Positions 45,715 through 57,395 of a stretch of DNA of 64,000 bases are shown in pieces. The notes below the pieces were generated by a model. That model saw only the letters and a program-made list of their open reading frames with translations, searched no databases and was not told the DNA's origin. Source of the stretch: Aldrovandia affinis (taxonomy: Eukaryota > Chordata > Actinopteri > Notacanthiformes > Halosauridae). The translations under genes were made by a program, and so were the position numbers. Every line of letters starts with the position of its first letter. Positions within the stretch are counted from its first letter, which is position 1. The stretch spans positions 782,506 to 846,505 of the forward strand of contig JAINUG010000165.1 of the NCBI GenBank assembly GCA_029706075.1, in the 5' to 3' direction.

Positions 45715-46923
45715 CACTGCTTGGCCCAAAAGAAAAGTCACCACCTGGATTTAATTAAGCAAATAGGTAAGAGCCTTCCATTGGATAATTACTGCAGTGA
45801 TTAATATGTTTTAGCTGGCAACAAGTTATTTAACCCTAACTGATGCAGCGAGTAGCTTCTCATTTCTTAAACAACCATGTCGGAAGACATATCCTGTGGT
45901 CGTGGAAAATATGTTAATCTGTTTCAGTAGGGTCAAATTATTGGCCTGCATCAAGCAAAGAAAACAACTAAGGAGATTACTGAAACTACTAAAATTGGGT
46001 TAAGAACTGTCCAACACATTATTAAAACCTGGAAGGATAGTGGTGAACCATCATCTTCGAGGAAGAAATGTGGTCGGAAAAAAATCTTGAATGATCGTGA
46101 TTGGCGATCAGTTAAACGTTTGGTGAAATCATATCGTAAAAAATCAACAGTAAAACTCACGGCTATGTTTAATAGTGAAAGTAAGAGCATTTCCACACGC
46201 ACAATGCGAAGGGAACTCAAGGGATTGGGACTAAACAGCTGTGTAACCTTAAGAAAACCACTTGTCAATGAGGCTAATCGGGAAAAAAAGGCTTCAATTT
46301 GCTAGGGAGCATAAAGATTGGACTCTGGAGCAATGGAAGAAGGTCATGTGGTCTGATGAGTCCAGATTTACCCTGTTCCAGAGTGATGGGCGCATCAGGG
46401 TAAGAAGAGAGGCGGATGAAGTGATGCACCCATCATGCCTAGTGCCTACCGTACAAGCCTGTGGGGGCAGTGTTATGATCTGGGGTTGCTGCAGTTGGTC
46501 AGGTCTAGGTTCAGCAATGTTATGTGCCCAAAGAATGAGGTCAGCTGACTACCTGAATATACTGAATGACCAGGTTTTTCCATCAATGGATTTTTTCTTC
46601 CCTGATGGCACGGGCATATTCCAAGATGACAATGCCACGATTCATCGGGCTCAAATTGTGAAAGAGTGGTTCAGGGAGCATGAGACATCATTTTCACACA
46701 TGGATTGGCCACCACAGAGTCCAGACCTTAACCCTATTGAGAATCTTTGGGATGTGCTGGAGAAGACTTTGTGCAGTGGTCCGACTCTCCCATCATCAAT
46801 ACAAGATCTTGGCGAAAAATTTATGCAACTCTGGACGGAAAGATTTATGTTGTGACATTGCAGAAGCTTATCGAAACAATGCCATGGCGAATGCGTGCCG
46901 TAATCAAAGCTAAAGGCGGTATT
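45715..46923 (+). mobile_element. second Tc1-like transposon, 3' end deleted
   Basis: Left end CACTGCTTGGCCCAAAAGAA follows TA (45713-45714), which is the site GTAGCTATATTG in the znf6 flank. The transposase region is recognisable as a different fish Tc1 family from 1783-3351. The right inverted repeat is absent: sequence departs after AAAGCTAAAGGCGGT at about 46920. Confidence 0.88.
45877..46855 (+). pseudogene. Tc1 transposase, stop plus frameshift
   Basis: Starts MSEDISCGRGKYVNLFQ, then TAG, GQIIGLHQAKKTTKEI and a continuous frame through NDRDWRSVKRLV to [14 protein letters not shown]. An extra base near 46283 shifts the frame; it resumes as [20 protein letters not shown]. Triad region: [12 protein letters not shown] (D), [13 protein letters not shown] (D), [15 protein letters not shown] (E). 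The C-terminus is out of frame after 46855. Inactive. Confidence 0.9.
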
Positions 46924-47690
46924 TTCAGATCCGTTTAGGGCCACATTCATATGTGGAAATAAATCCGTTAGGAATCTGATATCTGCCAATACGACTGTCA
47001 TTTAAATGTATAGGTTGGAATTTCCTTGTCATTGTGATGAGCTCGCATCGCACGTCATTCAAAATGCGACACTCTTATACTTTTTCGCATTTGAATGACG
47101 TGTAACGTTTCACATGCAGAACCAGAAATATACAGGGGATGTATCGCAACAAAGCCGTTTTTGAAGAGATTTCCACAGACATCAGACCAAGCGACAATTA
47201 TCACACCTTCGCACAAAAACTTAAGTCTTGCTGAAAGGAAATCAAAGCTACTCTCATTGGACCTTGTCATGTTTTAAATAAGAAGGGTCTGATTATGAAC
47301 TTTTTTTAAATGTATTTTTTTGCTCTTGGTTATCTGGCCTACACTCTTTTTATACTCTCCTATATTGAAATGAAATGTACTGTCTTCGCCTGCCACGGGA
47401 CTACAGATGAAAACTAGCTCTCGAGCTAACTCTGGCATTGTACCCATTGACGCCTTTTGCGGATATGTTGATTACTATGTGCTGTCCCTTTTAAATACAT
47501 AAATCCTACATACTGTGTATTAACATATAATGTTTTAAAATATAAAACTTAAATTGGCATTTACATTTGCCAGCGGTCGTTCCATTTTTATATACGACTA
47601 TATACGGTATGACTACATACAGGACTATATAAGTGCACGTGTTTTTCACCACCTCTCAAGAAGCTGCAGTTCTGTCATGCCAGAATGTGT
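46924..47690. other. no recognised gene
   Basis: Unique-looking AT-rich sequence. A short inverted pair is present near 47055-47105 (CGTCATTCAAAATGCG and CGCATTTGAATGACG). Short open frames show no recognisable motif. Confidence 0.5.
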
Positions 47691-47830
47691 CCGGGTCTCA
47701 GGAATGTGTCCGGATGACGTCATTGGAATTTTGGACTGTAGTTGCTATGCCAACATGATGAGCTCGCATTCCTGAGTGAGAAAACCTGGAAGAATGTGTC
47801 CGGGGTGTCTGGGTGATGTCATTTAGCTAC
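47691..47830 (+). promoter_or_regulatory. CRE plus CCAAT motif cluster
   Basis: Three GAATGTGTCCGG repeats (about 47683, 47703, 47793), a full palindromic CRE TGACGTCA at 47715-47722 and an immediately overlapping ATTGG. Motif-level evidence only; no gene is seen directly downstream. Confidence 0.3.
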
Positions 47831-47869
47831 GAATAAGCTGTACAGCTAAGTTAGCTGCCTTGCTACGAA

Positions 47870-48480
47870 CATGATATATGAATTATAATACATAATTATA
47901 TTATAATTATATAGCCAGCTAGCTACGAAAATAATAATATGCATTGTCTGTTCAGCTGTACAGTTAAGTTAGCTGGCTAGCTACGAATATAATATATGGA
48001 AGTCATTACATTACAGCTAGGTGGCTAGCTACGAATAACCATTGCTTGCTCAGCTGTAAAACTAGCTAGCTGGCTAGCTATGAACATAATAATATGCATT
48101 GTCTGTTCAGCTGTACAATTAAGTTAGCTGGCTAGCTACGAATATAATATATGGAAGTCATTACATTACAGCTAGGTGGCTAGCTACAAATAACCATTGC
48201 TTGCTCAGCTGTAAAACTAGCTAGCTGGCTAGCTACGAACATAATATATGAATTATATAGCCAGCTAGCTACGAAGATAATAATATGCATTGTCTGTTCA
48301 GATGTACAGCTAACGTTAGCTGCCGAGCTACAAATATATATAGGCTATATAATTCATATATTATGTTCGTAGCTAGCCAGCTAGCTAGTTTTACAGCTGA
48401 GCAAGTAATGGTTATTTGTAGCTAGCCACCTAGCTGTAATGTAATGACTTCCATATATTATATTCGTAGCTAGCTACAAC
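47870..48480. repeat. tandem plus inverted repeat array rich in TAGCTAGC
   Basis: A unit beginning GCATTGTCTGTTCAG recurs at 47941, 48096 and 48287 (periods 155 and about 191). A further copy of about 130 bp lies inverted at 48345-48475 opposite 48130-48256, so the right half can fold into a long hairpin. Confidence 0.85.
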
Positions 48481-48589
48481 AAGTCATGAAAGAGAAAACA
48501 ACAAATTATCTGACAATGATTAAATTCAGCACAAATATAACTATAGACTAAATAGAATAAATATTAAAAAGGGCTGCAATTGCTACATA

Positions 48590-48750
48590 GCTCACTTGAT
48601 ATGGATCAAAATAAACTCAAATTAAAGGTGACAGTCTGCACTTTAACCTCATAATCATTGTTTCATTTCAAATCCAATGCGCTGGAGTACAGACCCACAA
48701 CAATAACAAAATGTCACTCTCCAAATACTTATGGACTGCACCGTATAGTC
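48590..48750. mobile_element. Tc1-type 3' end remnant
   Basis: GGTGACAGTCTGCACTTTAA, TCAAATCCAATGCGCTGGAG and CCAAATACTTATGGACTGCA match the right end of a common fish Tc1 element. No transposase or left end was found nearby. Confidence 0.65.
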
Positions 48751-49250
48751 AAATGTTAGTCTGACATTTTAGCATAGAAATTTAGGGGGAATTAAAATAA
48801 TTGTATTTGTAAAGATTGTAAAGAATCATTAAATCCACTCATGTATTTGTGAGACCTTTTGCTCTCGTAAAAATAGGGGGAAATGAGGACGTCCCATATG
48901 TTAATGGATCTGAAACAACTTCTTCCAGCCATTCTGTGAGTGACATCTGCTATTTGTCTTTGTTATTTATGTCAGTCCATGCCATTGTTGAAGATGATTT
49001 TGGTGCACTCCTCATTACCCTTCACTGGCCCGTGGCTGCCTTTGCGTCCTCAAAATAGAGGCCATTCCGATAGTGTAGTAGAGCGTAGGGGCCAGTCAGG
49101 CACCATTCCTTTGGAATACAGGCCGCAATTTAACGCAATCGAAAAAGCAACTTCATGTCAAACAAAGACAATTGGGCCTACATCAAGCTGCACGGAGCGA
49201 ATACAGGTATGTTTTATTTTTTCTTTACAAATAGCTTAGTTTTCGATAGC
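48751..49250. other. no recognised gene
   Basis: Short open frames only, none with a recognisable motif. Confidence 0.5.
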
Positions 49251-50800
49251 GGCACTGTGATAACACATAAGTCTTCCATCTGGATCTGATGTAAAAATGT
49301 AATCCAAATTTGCCGGGGCGATGTTGTGTTGAGTTCGTTTTCAGCGACGGCCAGACGTCCGCAAATGCGCCTTTGGTCTGCAGAACTCTCTACTGCCGCT
49401 CTCCCACATGTAGTCTTAAAGTTGAAGGCTTAAGGTAGTCGGTAGCATGGATATATCTGTACCACGGCTTGGGTACATTTTCAATTCTGATTGGGTGACA
49501 ATCGTGCTTTATCCACTGCAACACCTCCAGTGCCTCATCACATTCCTAAGTAACTACGAATTTCAAACGCTAAATTTAGTCTCGGCGGTTTTGCGAGCAG
49601 ACGTTGTATTTTCTCGACCTCCGGATATCCCCTTGCCGTTATCGAATAAAACAGGTTTAAAGTTTATTACAAGGGGAGCAAGATCTAATTCAGGAGTCAC
49701 CAGTATGCTTGGTTGGCTACCCCCTCACTGGTAACGGGGCTGGACCTGTGGCTCGGAGAACAGACTTGGTAGTTAGCAGAGAGGATTTATAAACTTACCC
49801 AATAGAATGTAAATCACTTCAAACTAATCTCACCACAAACTTTAAGCCAAGTATAAAAACGCCGAAACGGGTCGGGGATGTTTAGTGAATGATTTGCTCG
49901 TAAGCAAACCCTTTTCAGAGATCGGGCAATCAACATAAAAAGTACAAAATTAAACTACAACCGCAGTTCCCATCGGTTGCTATGAAACGTTGCGCTCTCG
50001 TGGGAGTCGTAGTTGAATATTATTTTAGGCGTTATACTTTTACGGCAATAGCTCGATGCCTTAATACATGGGGTTGGTTAACAACTCATAGGCTACATCA
50101 AAGAGGAGCTCTCAGGCGTTTTTGAGCATTTTGTGATGAAGGAAAGCTGTCGTCCCATTGGATGAATGGATTCGAAACCGTTTCCTCCCGGAAGTTGCTT
50201 GACTTCAGTTTCCGCTTTCCCAGTGTATTGTTATGAATAATTTATAGGGGAAGAGGATTGCATCAAGATGCGAGGAGAACCATTGGACAGTTACATTTAG
50301 GGAGAAACATAATCTGAGCGAATACGGGTATGTGTTTTTTAAAATGTATTTATTACCAATCAGTGGTAGATAGTTTTCTTTCGCACAATTCGGACACTCC
50401 GGTAACGTATGTCTCCCCATCAGAGCCTGATGTACAAATCCAGGCCATGTTTGCCGGGGCGATGTTGTGTTCAGTTTAGTTTTAGCGTCTGCCAGACGTC
50501 AGAAAATGCGGTTTGGTCTTCCACATGTTGTCCAGTAGTAGTTTAGATACATACTTAATTCTGCTTGGTTGACAATCGTGCTTTGTTTTTGCATATCTGC
50601 AGGCAAAGTGTACATATGCACAGAACATCATAATTGATTCGTCACAGTTATAAATCACTACGCACACTGCAAAAGCGAACGTCGCTGAGTTATATTTCAT
50701 TTCCTGTTTCCTTCAATTTAGTCTGGAGTTTTGGAAGCAGACGTTTGGTTTGATCCTCGGAACAATGCCGGAAACATTGTTGACAGAACTCAGTGTGTAA
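49251..50800 (+). promoter_or_regulatory. 5' region of the znf6 unit, with two copies of part of the block
   Basis: A diverged copy of the GCCGGGGCGATGTTGTGTT segment at about 49312 and a second at about 50454. Between them, in plus orientation, lie the flank/promoter parts including ATTGG at 50157-50161 and CCCGGAAGTT at 50188-50197. This most complete 5' region ends with AGTTTTGGAAGCAGACGTTT at about 50731 and GGAACAATGCCGGAAAC. Candidate promoter and first exon. Confidence 0.4.
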
Positions 50801-50834
50801 AATAACATTAGATTGTGTTTGTTCATGTATCTTG

Positions 50835-51030
50835 TAGTGGTGTAACGGTACGGGGGCGATACAAAACGTAAACAGTGGCTAATTGGCCATAATTTACTGA
50901 ACAAAGTAAGGCACATAACTTTCTTTCTTAAATAAAATACTTAAGTTCACAAAGCAAGATTCGTTCAGTTCCGAACCTAAAGTCCTGTACCTAACGGTTC
51001 GGTACGAATACGTGTACCGTTACACCCCTA
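50835..51030. mobile_element. hAT-type MITE, internally deleted (same insertion site)
   Basis: TAGTGGTGTAACGGTAC ... GTACCGTTACACCCCTA, flanked by GTATCTTG (50827-50834) and GTATCTTC (51031-51038), the complement of the CAAGATAC site used in the znf1 and znf2 units. Confidence 0.82.
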
Positions 51031-51312
51031 GTATCTTCTATGTTTTGCTTTTATTTTTTGATGCATACTTTCCGTTTAGTAGCTTATTGGGGTCATATGT
51101 TGCAAATTAGCCTTGGGCTATAAGTACTTAATGTAATGCATCTGGTGCTTGTTTTTTACATTGTGACGATGATTTTGCTATGACCCTGACAAACAAACAG
51201 ATAACTAAAATAAAGAAAGAAAACAGACATTTTATATCGCTACCCTTGCATGGTTTGCTAGCTCCTATTGTAAAGACTGGAAACAAATAAGTGAGACTAC
51301 ATACTGTAGCCT

Positions 51313-51376
51313 ATAATTATCCATCACTGTCATGTGAGCTTTCATATGATAACTCACACGACTTTGATGGATAATC
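51313..51376. repeat. inverted repeat upstream of the znf6 exon
   Basis: Same hairpin as at 6929-6992 with several arm mismatches. Confidence 0.7.
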
Positions 51377-51778
51377 ATGCTAAACTCAGGCTCATGCTAA
51401 ACTATTTTAATCATTTAAGTAATTTATAAATGCTAATTTCTTTCTTTCTTTGAATAAAGCCCAGTTTGCCCATTGGAATCTGAAAAAAATGGCCAGTTAC
51501 CACTGACATCTACCATGGGAAGTGATGTTATATCAGCTAATGCAGGTTTATAGCATTGATGCATGTGTGTGCCAACACACTTCTCTCCTCTGATGCAGTA
51601 GGCCAGTTTGATTGAGGCTAAATCCCTACCCCCGTTTCCCTGCAGGAGCTGCACTTCTGCACAGCTTTGAGCAGCAGTGTGTTGCAAGCAGGAGTTTGAG
51701 ACAACACTACCAGAGCTCACTGAGCAGCACAGGATCAGACAAAAAGAAGAGGAACTCAGTGGACTGGAGTTTGTCCAC

Positions 51779-53218
51779 ATGGCAGAGTCAGAGACCGAGT
51801 GTGCTGCACCAGGACTCCACACACTGGAGCCAGAGTATGTTACAGCACACAGCGGGGTCAGGGATCTACACCACACACACACGTCACTGATAAAAACAGA
51901 AACTGATCTGGGCTTCACCCACACTGGGGATCTTATTAAGACAGAGAGCTTTGACAGCACAGAGCTGGGATATGTACCCCACCTGCATCCTGACCAGATC
52001 AAAACAGAGACTGATGATGGAGGCTATGTTAAGGCTGAACAGGACAGTGACTTGCAGGATATTAAATGTGTCACTATAATATCTGATCAAATGAAGTGTG
52101 AATCCAGTGAAAGTTTAGTGAGTGATCTCATGAATATCAATGAGCAATCTAAATTAAAAGACCACAAGATAATTTGTACAGGTGAAAAGCTTTTCAAATG
52201 CACACAGCGTGGGAAGTGTTTCAGCCATGCAGGTACTTTAAATTACGACCTGAGAATTCATACAGGTGAAAAGCCCTACAAATGTACTCAGTGTGGGAAG
52301 TGTTTTAATCGGGAATCTCAATTAAATAACCACTTGAAAATTCATACAGGTGAAAAGCCTTACAGATGTACTCAGTGTGGGAAGTGTTTTAACCAAGCAG
52401 GTCCTTTAAAATACCACCTGAGACTTCATACAGGTGAAAAGCCCTACAAATGTACTGAGTGTGGGAAGTGTTTTACCCAAGACATTAATTTAAGGTACCA
52501 CCTGAGAAGTCATACAGGTGAAAAGCCCTATAAATGTACTGAGTGTGGGAAGTGTTTTAACCATGCAGGTACTTTAAAGTGCCACCTGAGAAGTCATACA
52601 GGTGAACATCCCTACAAATGTACTGAGTGTGGGAAGTGTTTTAAACAGAAGACTCATTTAAATATCCACCTGAAAATTCATACAGGTGAAAAGCCCTACA
52701 AATGTACCCAGTGTGGGAAGTGTTTTAACCAAGCAGGTACTTTAAAGTACCACCTGAGAATTCATACAGGTGAAAAGCCTTACAAATGTATTCAGTGTGG
52801 GAAGTGTTTTAACTGCACAGCCAGTTTAAGGAAACACCAAATGACTCATACAGGTGAAAAGCCCTACAAATGTACTGAGTGTGGGAAGTGTTTTCACCAA
52901 GCAGCTTCTTTAAAATGCCACCTGAGAAGTCATACAGGTGAAAAGCCCTATACATGTACGCAGTGCGGGAAGTGTTTTAACCGAGCAGATAATTTAAAGT
53001 GCCACCTGAGAATTCATACAGGTGAAAAGCCCTACAAATGTACGCAGTGTGGGAAGTGTTTTAACCAAGCAAGTAGTTTAAAGTACCACCTGAGAATTCA
53101 TACAGGTGAAAAGCCCTACAAATGTACTCAGTGTGGGAAATGTTTTAATCGGGAATCTCAATTAAAGAACCACTTGAAAATTCATACAGGTGAAAAGCCT
53201 TACAAATGTATGAAGTGA
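51779..53218 (+). CDS. znf6: C2H2 zinc-finger protein, 12 fingers
   Basis: 479 aa from MAESETEC. Five psi-K-x-E motifs (fourth is VKAE). Finger 1 is degenerate (second Cys to Arg, first His to Asp). Helix residues -1,2,3,6 for fingers 2-12: RSQN, QGPY, QINY, HGTC, QTHI, QGTY, CASK, QASC, RDNC, QSSY, RSQN. Finger 5 is followed by a TGEHP linker. Ends [10 protein letters not shown] with an intact last His, unlike znf2, znf4 and znf7. The exon begins after the acceptor at 51645; upstream codons carry the same 4-bp deletion as znf1, so MAES is the likely start. Probable nuclear DNA-binding protein. Confidence 0.93.
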   Translation: MAESETECAAPGLHTLEPEYVTAHSGVRDLHHTHTSLIKTETDLGFTHTGDLIKTESFDSTELGYVPHLHPDQIKTETDDGGYVKAEQDSDLQDIKCVTIISDQMKCESSESLVSDLMNINEQSKLKDHKIICTGEKLFKCTQRGKCFSHAGTLNYDLRIHTGEKPYKCTQCGKCFNRESQLNNHLKIHTGEKPYRCTQCGKCFNQAGPLKYHLRLHTGEKPYKCTECGKCFTQDINLRYHLRSHTGEKPYKCTECGKCFNHAGTLKCHLRSHTGEHPYKCTECGKCFKQKTHLNIHLKIHTGEKPYKCTQCGKCFNQAGTLKYHLRIHTGEKPYKCIQCGKCFNCTASLRKHQMTHTGEKPYKCTECGKCFHQAASLKCHLRSHTGEKPYTCTQCGKCFNRADNLKCHLRIHTGEKPYKCTQCGKCFNQASSLKYHLRIHTGEKPYKCTQCGKCFNRESQLKNHLKIHTGEKPYKCMK

Positions 53219-53451
53219 GGGAAGTGTTTTAATTAAGATTCAGTTTAAGCGGGCAGTGGAGAATTCATTCAGGTTTATTCAGGCACAGGCAGACTCCTTA
53301 AAGAATCTTCATTTTGTTGCTTCATTTTTTTACCAAAATATGTATTGAATTGTCTTAAATGATAAATTTGAGAGTATTAAAAATGTTGAACACGGGCAGT
53401 ACAGTGTGAACAGGGATTGTGCAAGCAGCTGTGTCACGTGTGTTGTGTGTG

Positions 53452-53457
53452 AATAAA
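53452..53457 (+). promoter_or_regulatory. poly(A) signal of znf6
   Basis: AATAAA in GTGTGTGAATAAAATCCC, about 235 bases after the stop codon. Confidence 0.65.
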
Positions 53458-55480
53458 ATCCCTCTTGCCAGACCCTACGGTCACACCAACTGCAGTCTAG
53501 AGATCCCCTGCCATTGGTGAAGCCATCATTCAATTACTGCACAATAACTCCACCACATGATATAATTTTGTTTATTGTCAATGTAGGCAATGCTGGTAGC
53601 CTAAAAATATCATGCATTCAAACTAGTTATCATCAGGGATATAGATAAAGCAGTGTACCAACAGATTCCAGTAACGTTCGCAGAACTGATGGGAAAATGC
53701 ACGTTTAATGACAAACAACACAATTGTCAGTTACATTTCAGTAAGTACTGTTTATGCCCACTGCATCATCTGACTTCAATCTGTTGCTTGTTAGTTTGTT
53801 AGCTAGCAACTAACCAGATACTTCCTGCTGCTGTAACCCATAGTTAACTTTAGCAGAAGCTGTTTTCAGGTTTCTTTCCCCCTGTGATAATTTGATAAGA
53901 CTGGTAATGTGTTGTTGGAGGAAAAAAACTATTTAAAACAATACAATTTAATAAATTAAATAATTGTAAAGCAGTTGTTCCCAAACATGTTAATCTCAAG
54001 GGCCCCTAAAATGACCACTTTCTGGCTGAAGCCCCCCCACCTCTATAAAATGAGTATTTTGTGTCAAACTTTATCCAACACCCACAGCAGCCTGCAATAC
54101 AGTGGGTTGTTTATCACACTACTATATGGAAGCATGTCTAAAATATGTTATACTGTGGATCTAATGTCAGACAAGTATATCGTTCAATAAATATGTACTT
54201 TCAATGAATTAATATTACCAAGGATGTGTTTCCGAAAGTAAAATGTAATTAATTCAATTTAGAAAATTTTATTTTTTTATTATTTTTATGACTTTTACAT
54301 AAAGGTTATTATTTATTTAAAGTTCTAAAATATGTTTACTATTTGTATGGAGTAATGAGTAAAATAAAGGTTATTCTTATGTCTATCATAAGTTTAATGC
54401 TGATATTTAATTAGTTTTTACTGAATAATCAGTATTTGTATAACACAAACTATTAGTTTGAATATTGTGTTCTTAACCATGCATGTCAAAATGGTGGGTT
54501 TTTTAGTTTTTTTTTTTTACTAATTGTATTTTTATTTTTTATTTGGTCCAAAATAGTGGACACTGTAACAAGCATGTTGAAAATGGTATACTGTCCCAGT
54601 CAAATAAACCCTAATGTTTATTGTATGTGTATGTCATGTGTATACACTATCTCCACAAATGTAATTTAACATTGTTGGATTGTATAGACCCCCCATCATG
54701 TAATGATGTTTTTTCCAAAATCTAATGGAACTCTTGAAAAAATGTGACCACAATAAGCAACTAATTCTTATGTAAAATACTTGTATTTGCTCCATTTGAA
54801 ATGCAAGATCTTAAAGCAACTTACAAAAGGCTACCAATTCAATATCCCTCACAAGAAAAATATTTCAATTTCTTATGCACATTTTTAGTTAAGAAATACG
54901 TATGAAACACATATTTCTAAATTAGTTTTATTGATCAAAGGTTCCATATAAAATAATGTTTTTATTTTTATTTTAGCCAAATTGCAGCGATATTAGGTGC
55001 GATATTAGTGCCACCACAAATTGAATTTGAATTTCATCATATTGAATTTATAACGCTTGAATTGGATATTGTATGAAAAAATGTAATCTATTTCACAATA
55101 TGAAGTTGAAACTAATGGTCTTTAATCAAATTTAATTATCATTACATTCAGCTTTTAAACATTCAATTTAAATGCACTTTTAAAAAAAATCCCAAAACAT
55201 TCACATTTCTGAGACGCATCTGGGGATTTAGTTATGAAAAAGCAGCAGATCATGGATTTAATAGAACTCCCTTCCAAACAACCATGCAAGAGAACGGGTG
55301 ACCACCTGACAGAAGTCTGTGCAATAGTGCTTCTGTCAACATTAAATAGTACAACTTGAATCGAATGCAATTTTTTTGATAACCGATTGTGTTGTTGTTA
55401 CAGGACTAATTACTGTGTATTAATACTGGGTATTACTGTGGAGTAACCAATGTTTGCCCGCCTGAGTATGTAGCTATATT
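53458..55480 (+). repeat. 3' flank of the znf6 unit
   Basis: Close paralogue of 42534-44469 plus 45534-45714, providing empty sites for the SINE/LINE and Tc1 insertions of the znf5 flank. No coding seen. Confidence 0.75.
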
Positions 55481-56092
55481 GTGTGTAATAAGGAGATGTG
55501 TTCATCCCTAGCCTACTCATCAAGTTACACACCTGACAATTCCACAGTATTAACTGAGCGTTATGAGTTTGTATTTGGATTCGTCAGCAAAGAAGCACAT
55601 CACTCAATCAAATATTTTGGGAGATTGGCCGGACTTTTGAGGACTGCTAACTAATTGGGTAACTTTGGCTGGTGCGAAACTCGCTATTATTGCTCAGTTT
55701 GGTAGCTAGCCGCCAGTTACATTAGCGGATAACTGCAAAGATTACAATAGTAGTACAATAATTATGTAGCTACATTCGCCATTCTTGCTAATGTAGCAAT
55801 AACCTTAGCCAGCTTGGCTCAAGCCAGCATAATGTTGCCTCCGCTGAGTCTCCAGTTATTGTGCATATCCCCTTTCACGAGTCATTGCGGGACGCTCGTC
55901 AGCGGCTGTTGTAAGGCTGCTGAGAATGTTAAGAACCATTGTGGAAGTTGAGTCATCCCGACTGTGTCCATCTGTGAAAATAAGAGCATGTATGGCTTGT
56001 CTGCCTTCACCGGTCACTGCCCCCTGATTAAATGCAAAGTAAATTGTTCAGAGATAATAGACATGTCATTAACCTGACACCTGACTTTTTCT
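55481..56092. other. no recognised gene
   Basis: Non-repetitive in this window apart from TAGCTAGC-rich patches near 55700-55830. No open frame with a recognisable motif. Confidence 0.5.
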
Positions 56093-56245
56093 CAAAGTCA
56101 AAGTCAGCTTTATTGTCAATCACTGTATATACACGACATACAGGGATTGAAATTGCGTTCTCTCTCATCCACAGTGCAGTTTAAAATGAATACAAACAAC
56201 AAACACACACACAATACAAAAACACACAATATAAAATCTAAATCT
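56093..56245 (-). mobile_element. LINE 3' tail, antisense
   Basis: AAGTCAAAGTCAGCTTTATT with GTATATACACGACATACAGG, a common fish LINE 3' end (AATAAAGCTGACTTTGAC on minus), followed by an A- and CA-rich stretch. Confidence 0.6.
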
Positions 56246-56935
56246 AAAAATAGATCGCTGCTGTTCGCGACTGTCCGCTCCCCACCAACGTCAGCGACCT
56301 GCGAAACTTCCTGGGGCTCGCATCATACTACCGCCGGTACGTGCAGGACTTTGCCAGCCTGCTTCACCGCTTGACTGACTGCAGCCAGCCGTACGTCTGG
56401 GACGACCCCTGTTCCATGGCTTTTAATACTCTCCAAACTGCCCTTATCACGGCCCCTGTGCTGGCGTATCCTGACGTGAACCGCCCGTTCATCATCGACA
56501 CAGACGCTAGCAACGTCGGTCGGTGCAGTCCTGTCCCAGCAATGCGACAGCGGAGAGCAGGTGATCGCTTATTACTCCTCGCCGTGGTCGTGGCCCTGCG
56601 GCACTTCCGGGCCTATCTGCGCGGTGTCCGGACCGACCACGCCTCTCTCATGTGGCTGCTCAACTTCAAAAACCCAGAGGGCCAGGTTGCACGCTGACTG
56701 GAGACGCTGCAGGAGTATCACTTTGAGCTACAGCATCGTCCGGGGCGATGGCACGGCAACGCCGATGCCCTCTCGCGGCGGCCATGTGTGACAGCGGACT
56801 GCGAAAACTGCCCTTGGCAGGAGGCATGGGCTCAGTTGGCCCCGACAGTGGCCACCCTTCAGGCAGTTGACGGGGAAGCTGGCTGGCTCCCCCTCATGCC
56901 ATCCCAGTCACTGCCGGAGGCTGCTCCCGATCCAT
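56246..56935 (+). pseudogene. Ty3/gypsy RT connection and RNase H fragment
   Basis: Translated pieces: VSDLRNFLGLASYYRRYV, then PVLAYPDVNRPFIIDTDAS with the first RNase H aspartate, LAVVVALRHFRAYLRG, TDHASLMWLLNFKNPEGQ, stop, LETLQEYHFELQHRPG and NADALSRRPC. These are the RT thumb and RNase H of a gypsy pol. A frameshift at DASNVG, short internal deletions and a stop at 56697 make it dead. Style and codon use resemble the pol fragments at 11.2-12.1 kb. Confidence 0.88.
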
Positions 56936-57075
56936 ACTGCTGCTGTTGTTGTTGCTGTTGGTTACCTTGAGTTGCCCCCTCCTCTTGGTCCGGCTCTGCG
57001 ACCACCTCTTTCTCCTCCACGATTTCCTCCTCCTCTGCTGCTGCTGTTGTTGACCCTGTTGTCCTTGATAGAACA
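56936..57075. repeat. CTG/CTT/CCT trinucleotide-rich tract
   Basis: Imperfect triplet repeats producing poly-Cys, poly-Leu or poly-Gln artefact frames. Confidence 0.8.
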
Positions 57076-57137
57076 TCAGCTGCGCAGTCATCAGTGTATG
57101 TTGGCCTTTTTCCTGTTTTTCCTGTAACAGTCTTTCA

Positions 57138-57395
57138 TCATGTACTATCCCAGTCTATCCGCTCCTTATGCTTCTTCCTCTTTTTAACATTCTCTTTGTC
57201 CCAGTCATTAAAGTCATTCTCACATGCGCGTAATCTTTCTACACTCAGTGTGCCGTCTACTGTAAATCCATGTTTTGTTATTTCATGCCAAAATTGTACT
57301 TGTGTTAGTGGCCCATATCCCCATTTGTCGTACATTACCTTACACAGTCCAGTTGGGTATGGGGGCTCGGCAGGTCTGCTGTTGCGGCTTCCCAT
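57138..57395 (-). pseudogene. retrovirus Gag-like N-terminal fragment (tentative)
   Basis: 85 codons from an ATG on the minus strand. The first residues MGSRNS fit an N-myristoylation signal (Gly2, Ser6), as in retroviral matrix proteins. The body (KVMYDKWGYGPLTQVQFWHE) is hydrophobic/aromatic then highly basic (KKRKKHKE). It stops after 85 codons and no pol follows. Identification as Gag is inference from the N-terminal signal and the surrounding retroelement debris; I do not recognise a specific virus group. Confidence 0.35.
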
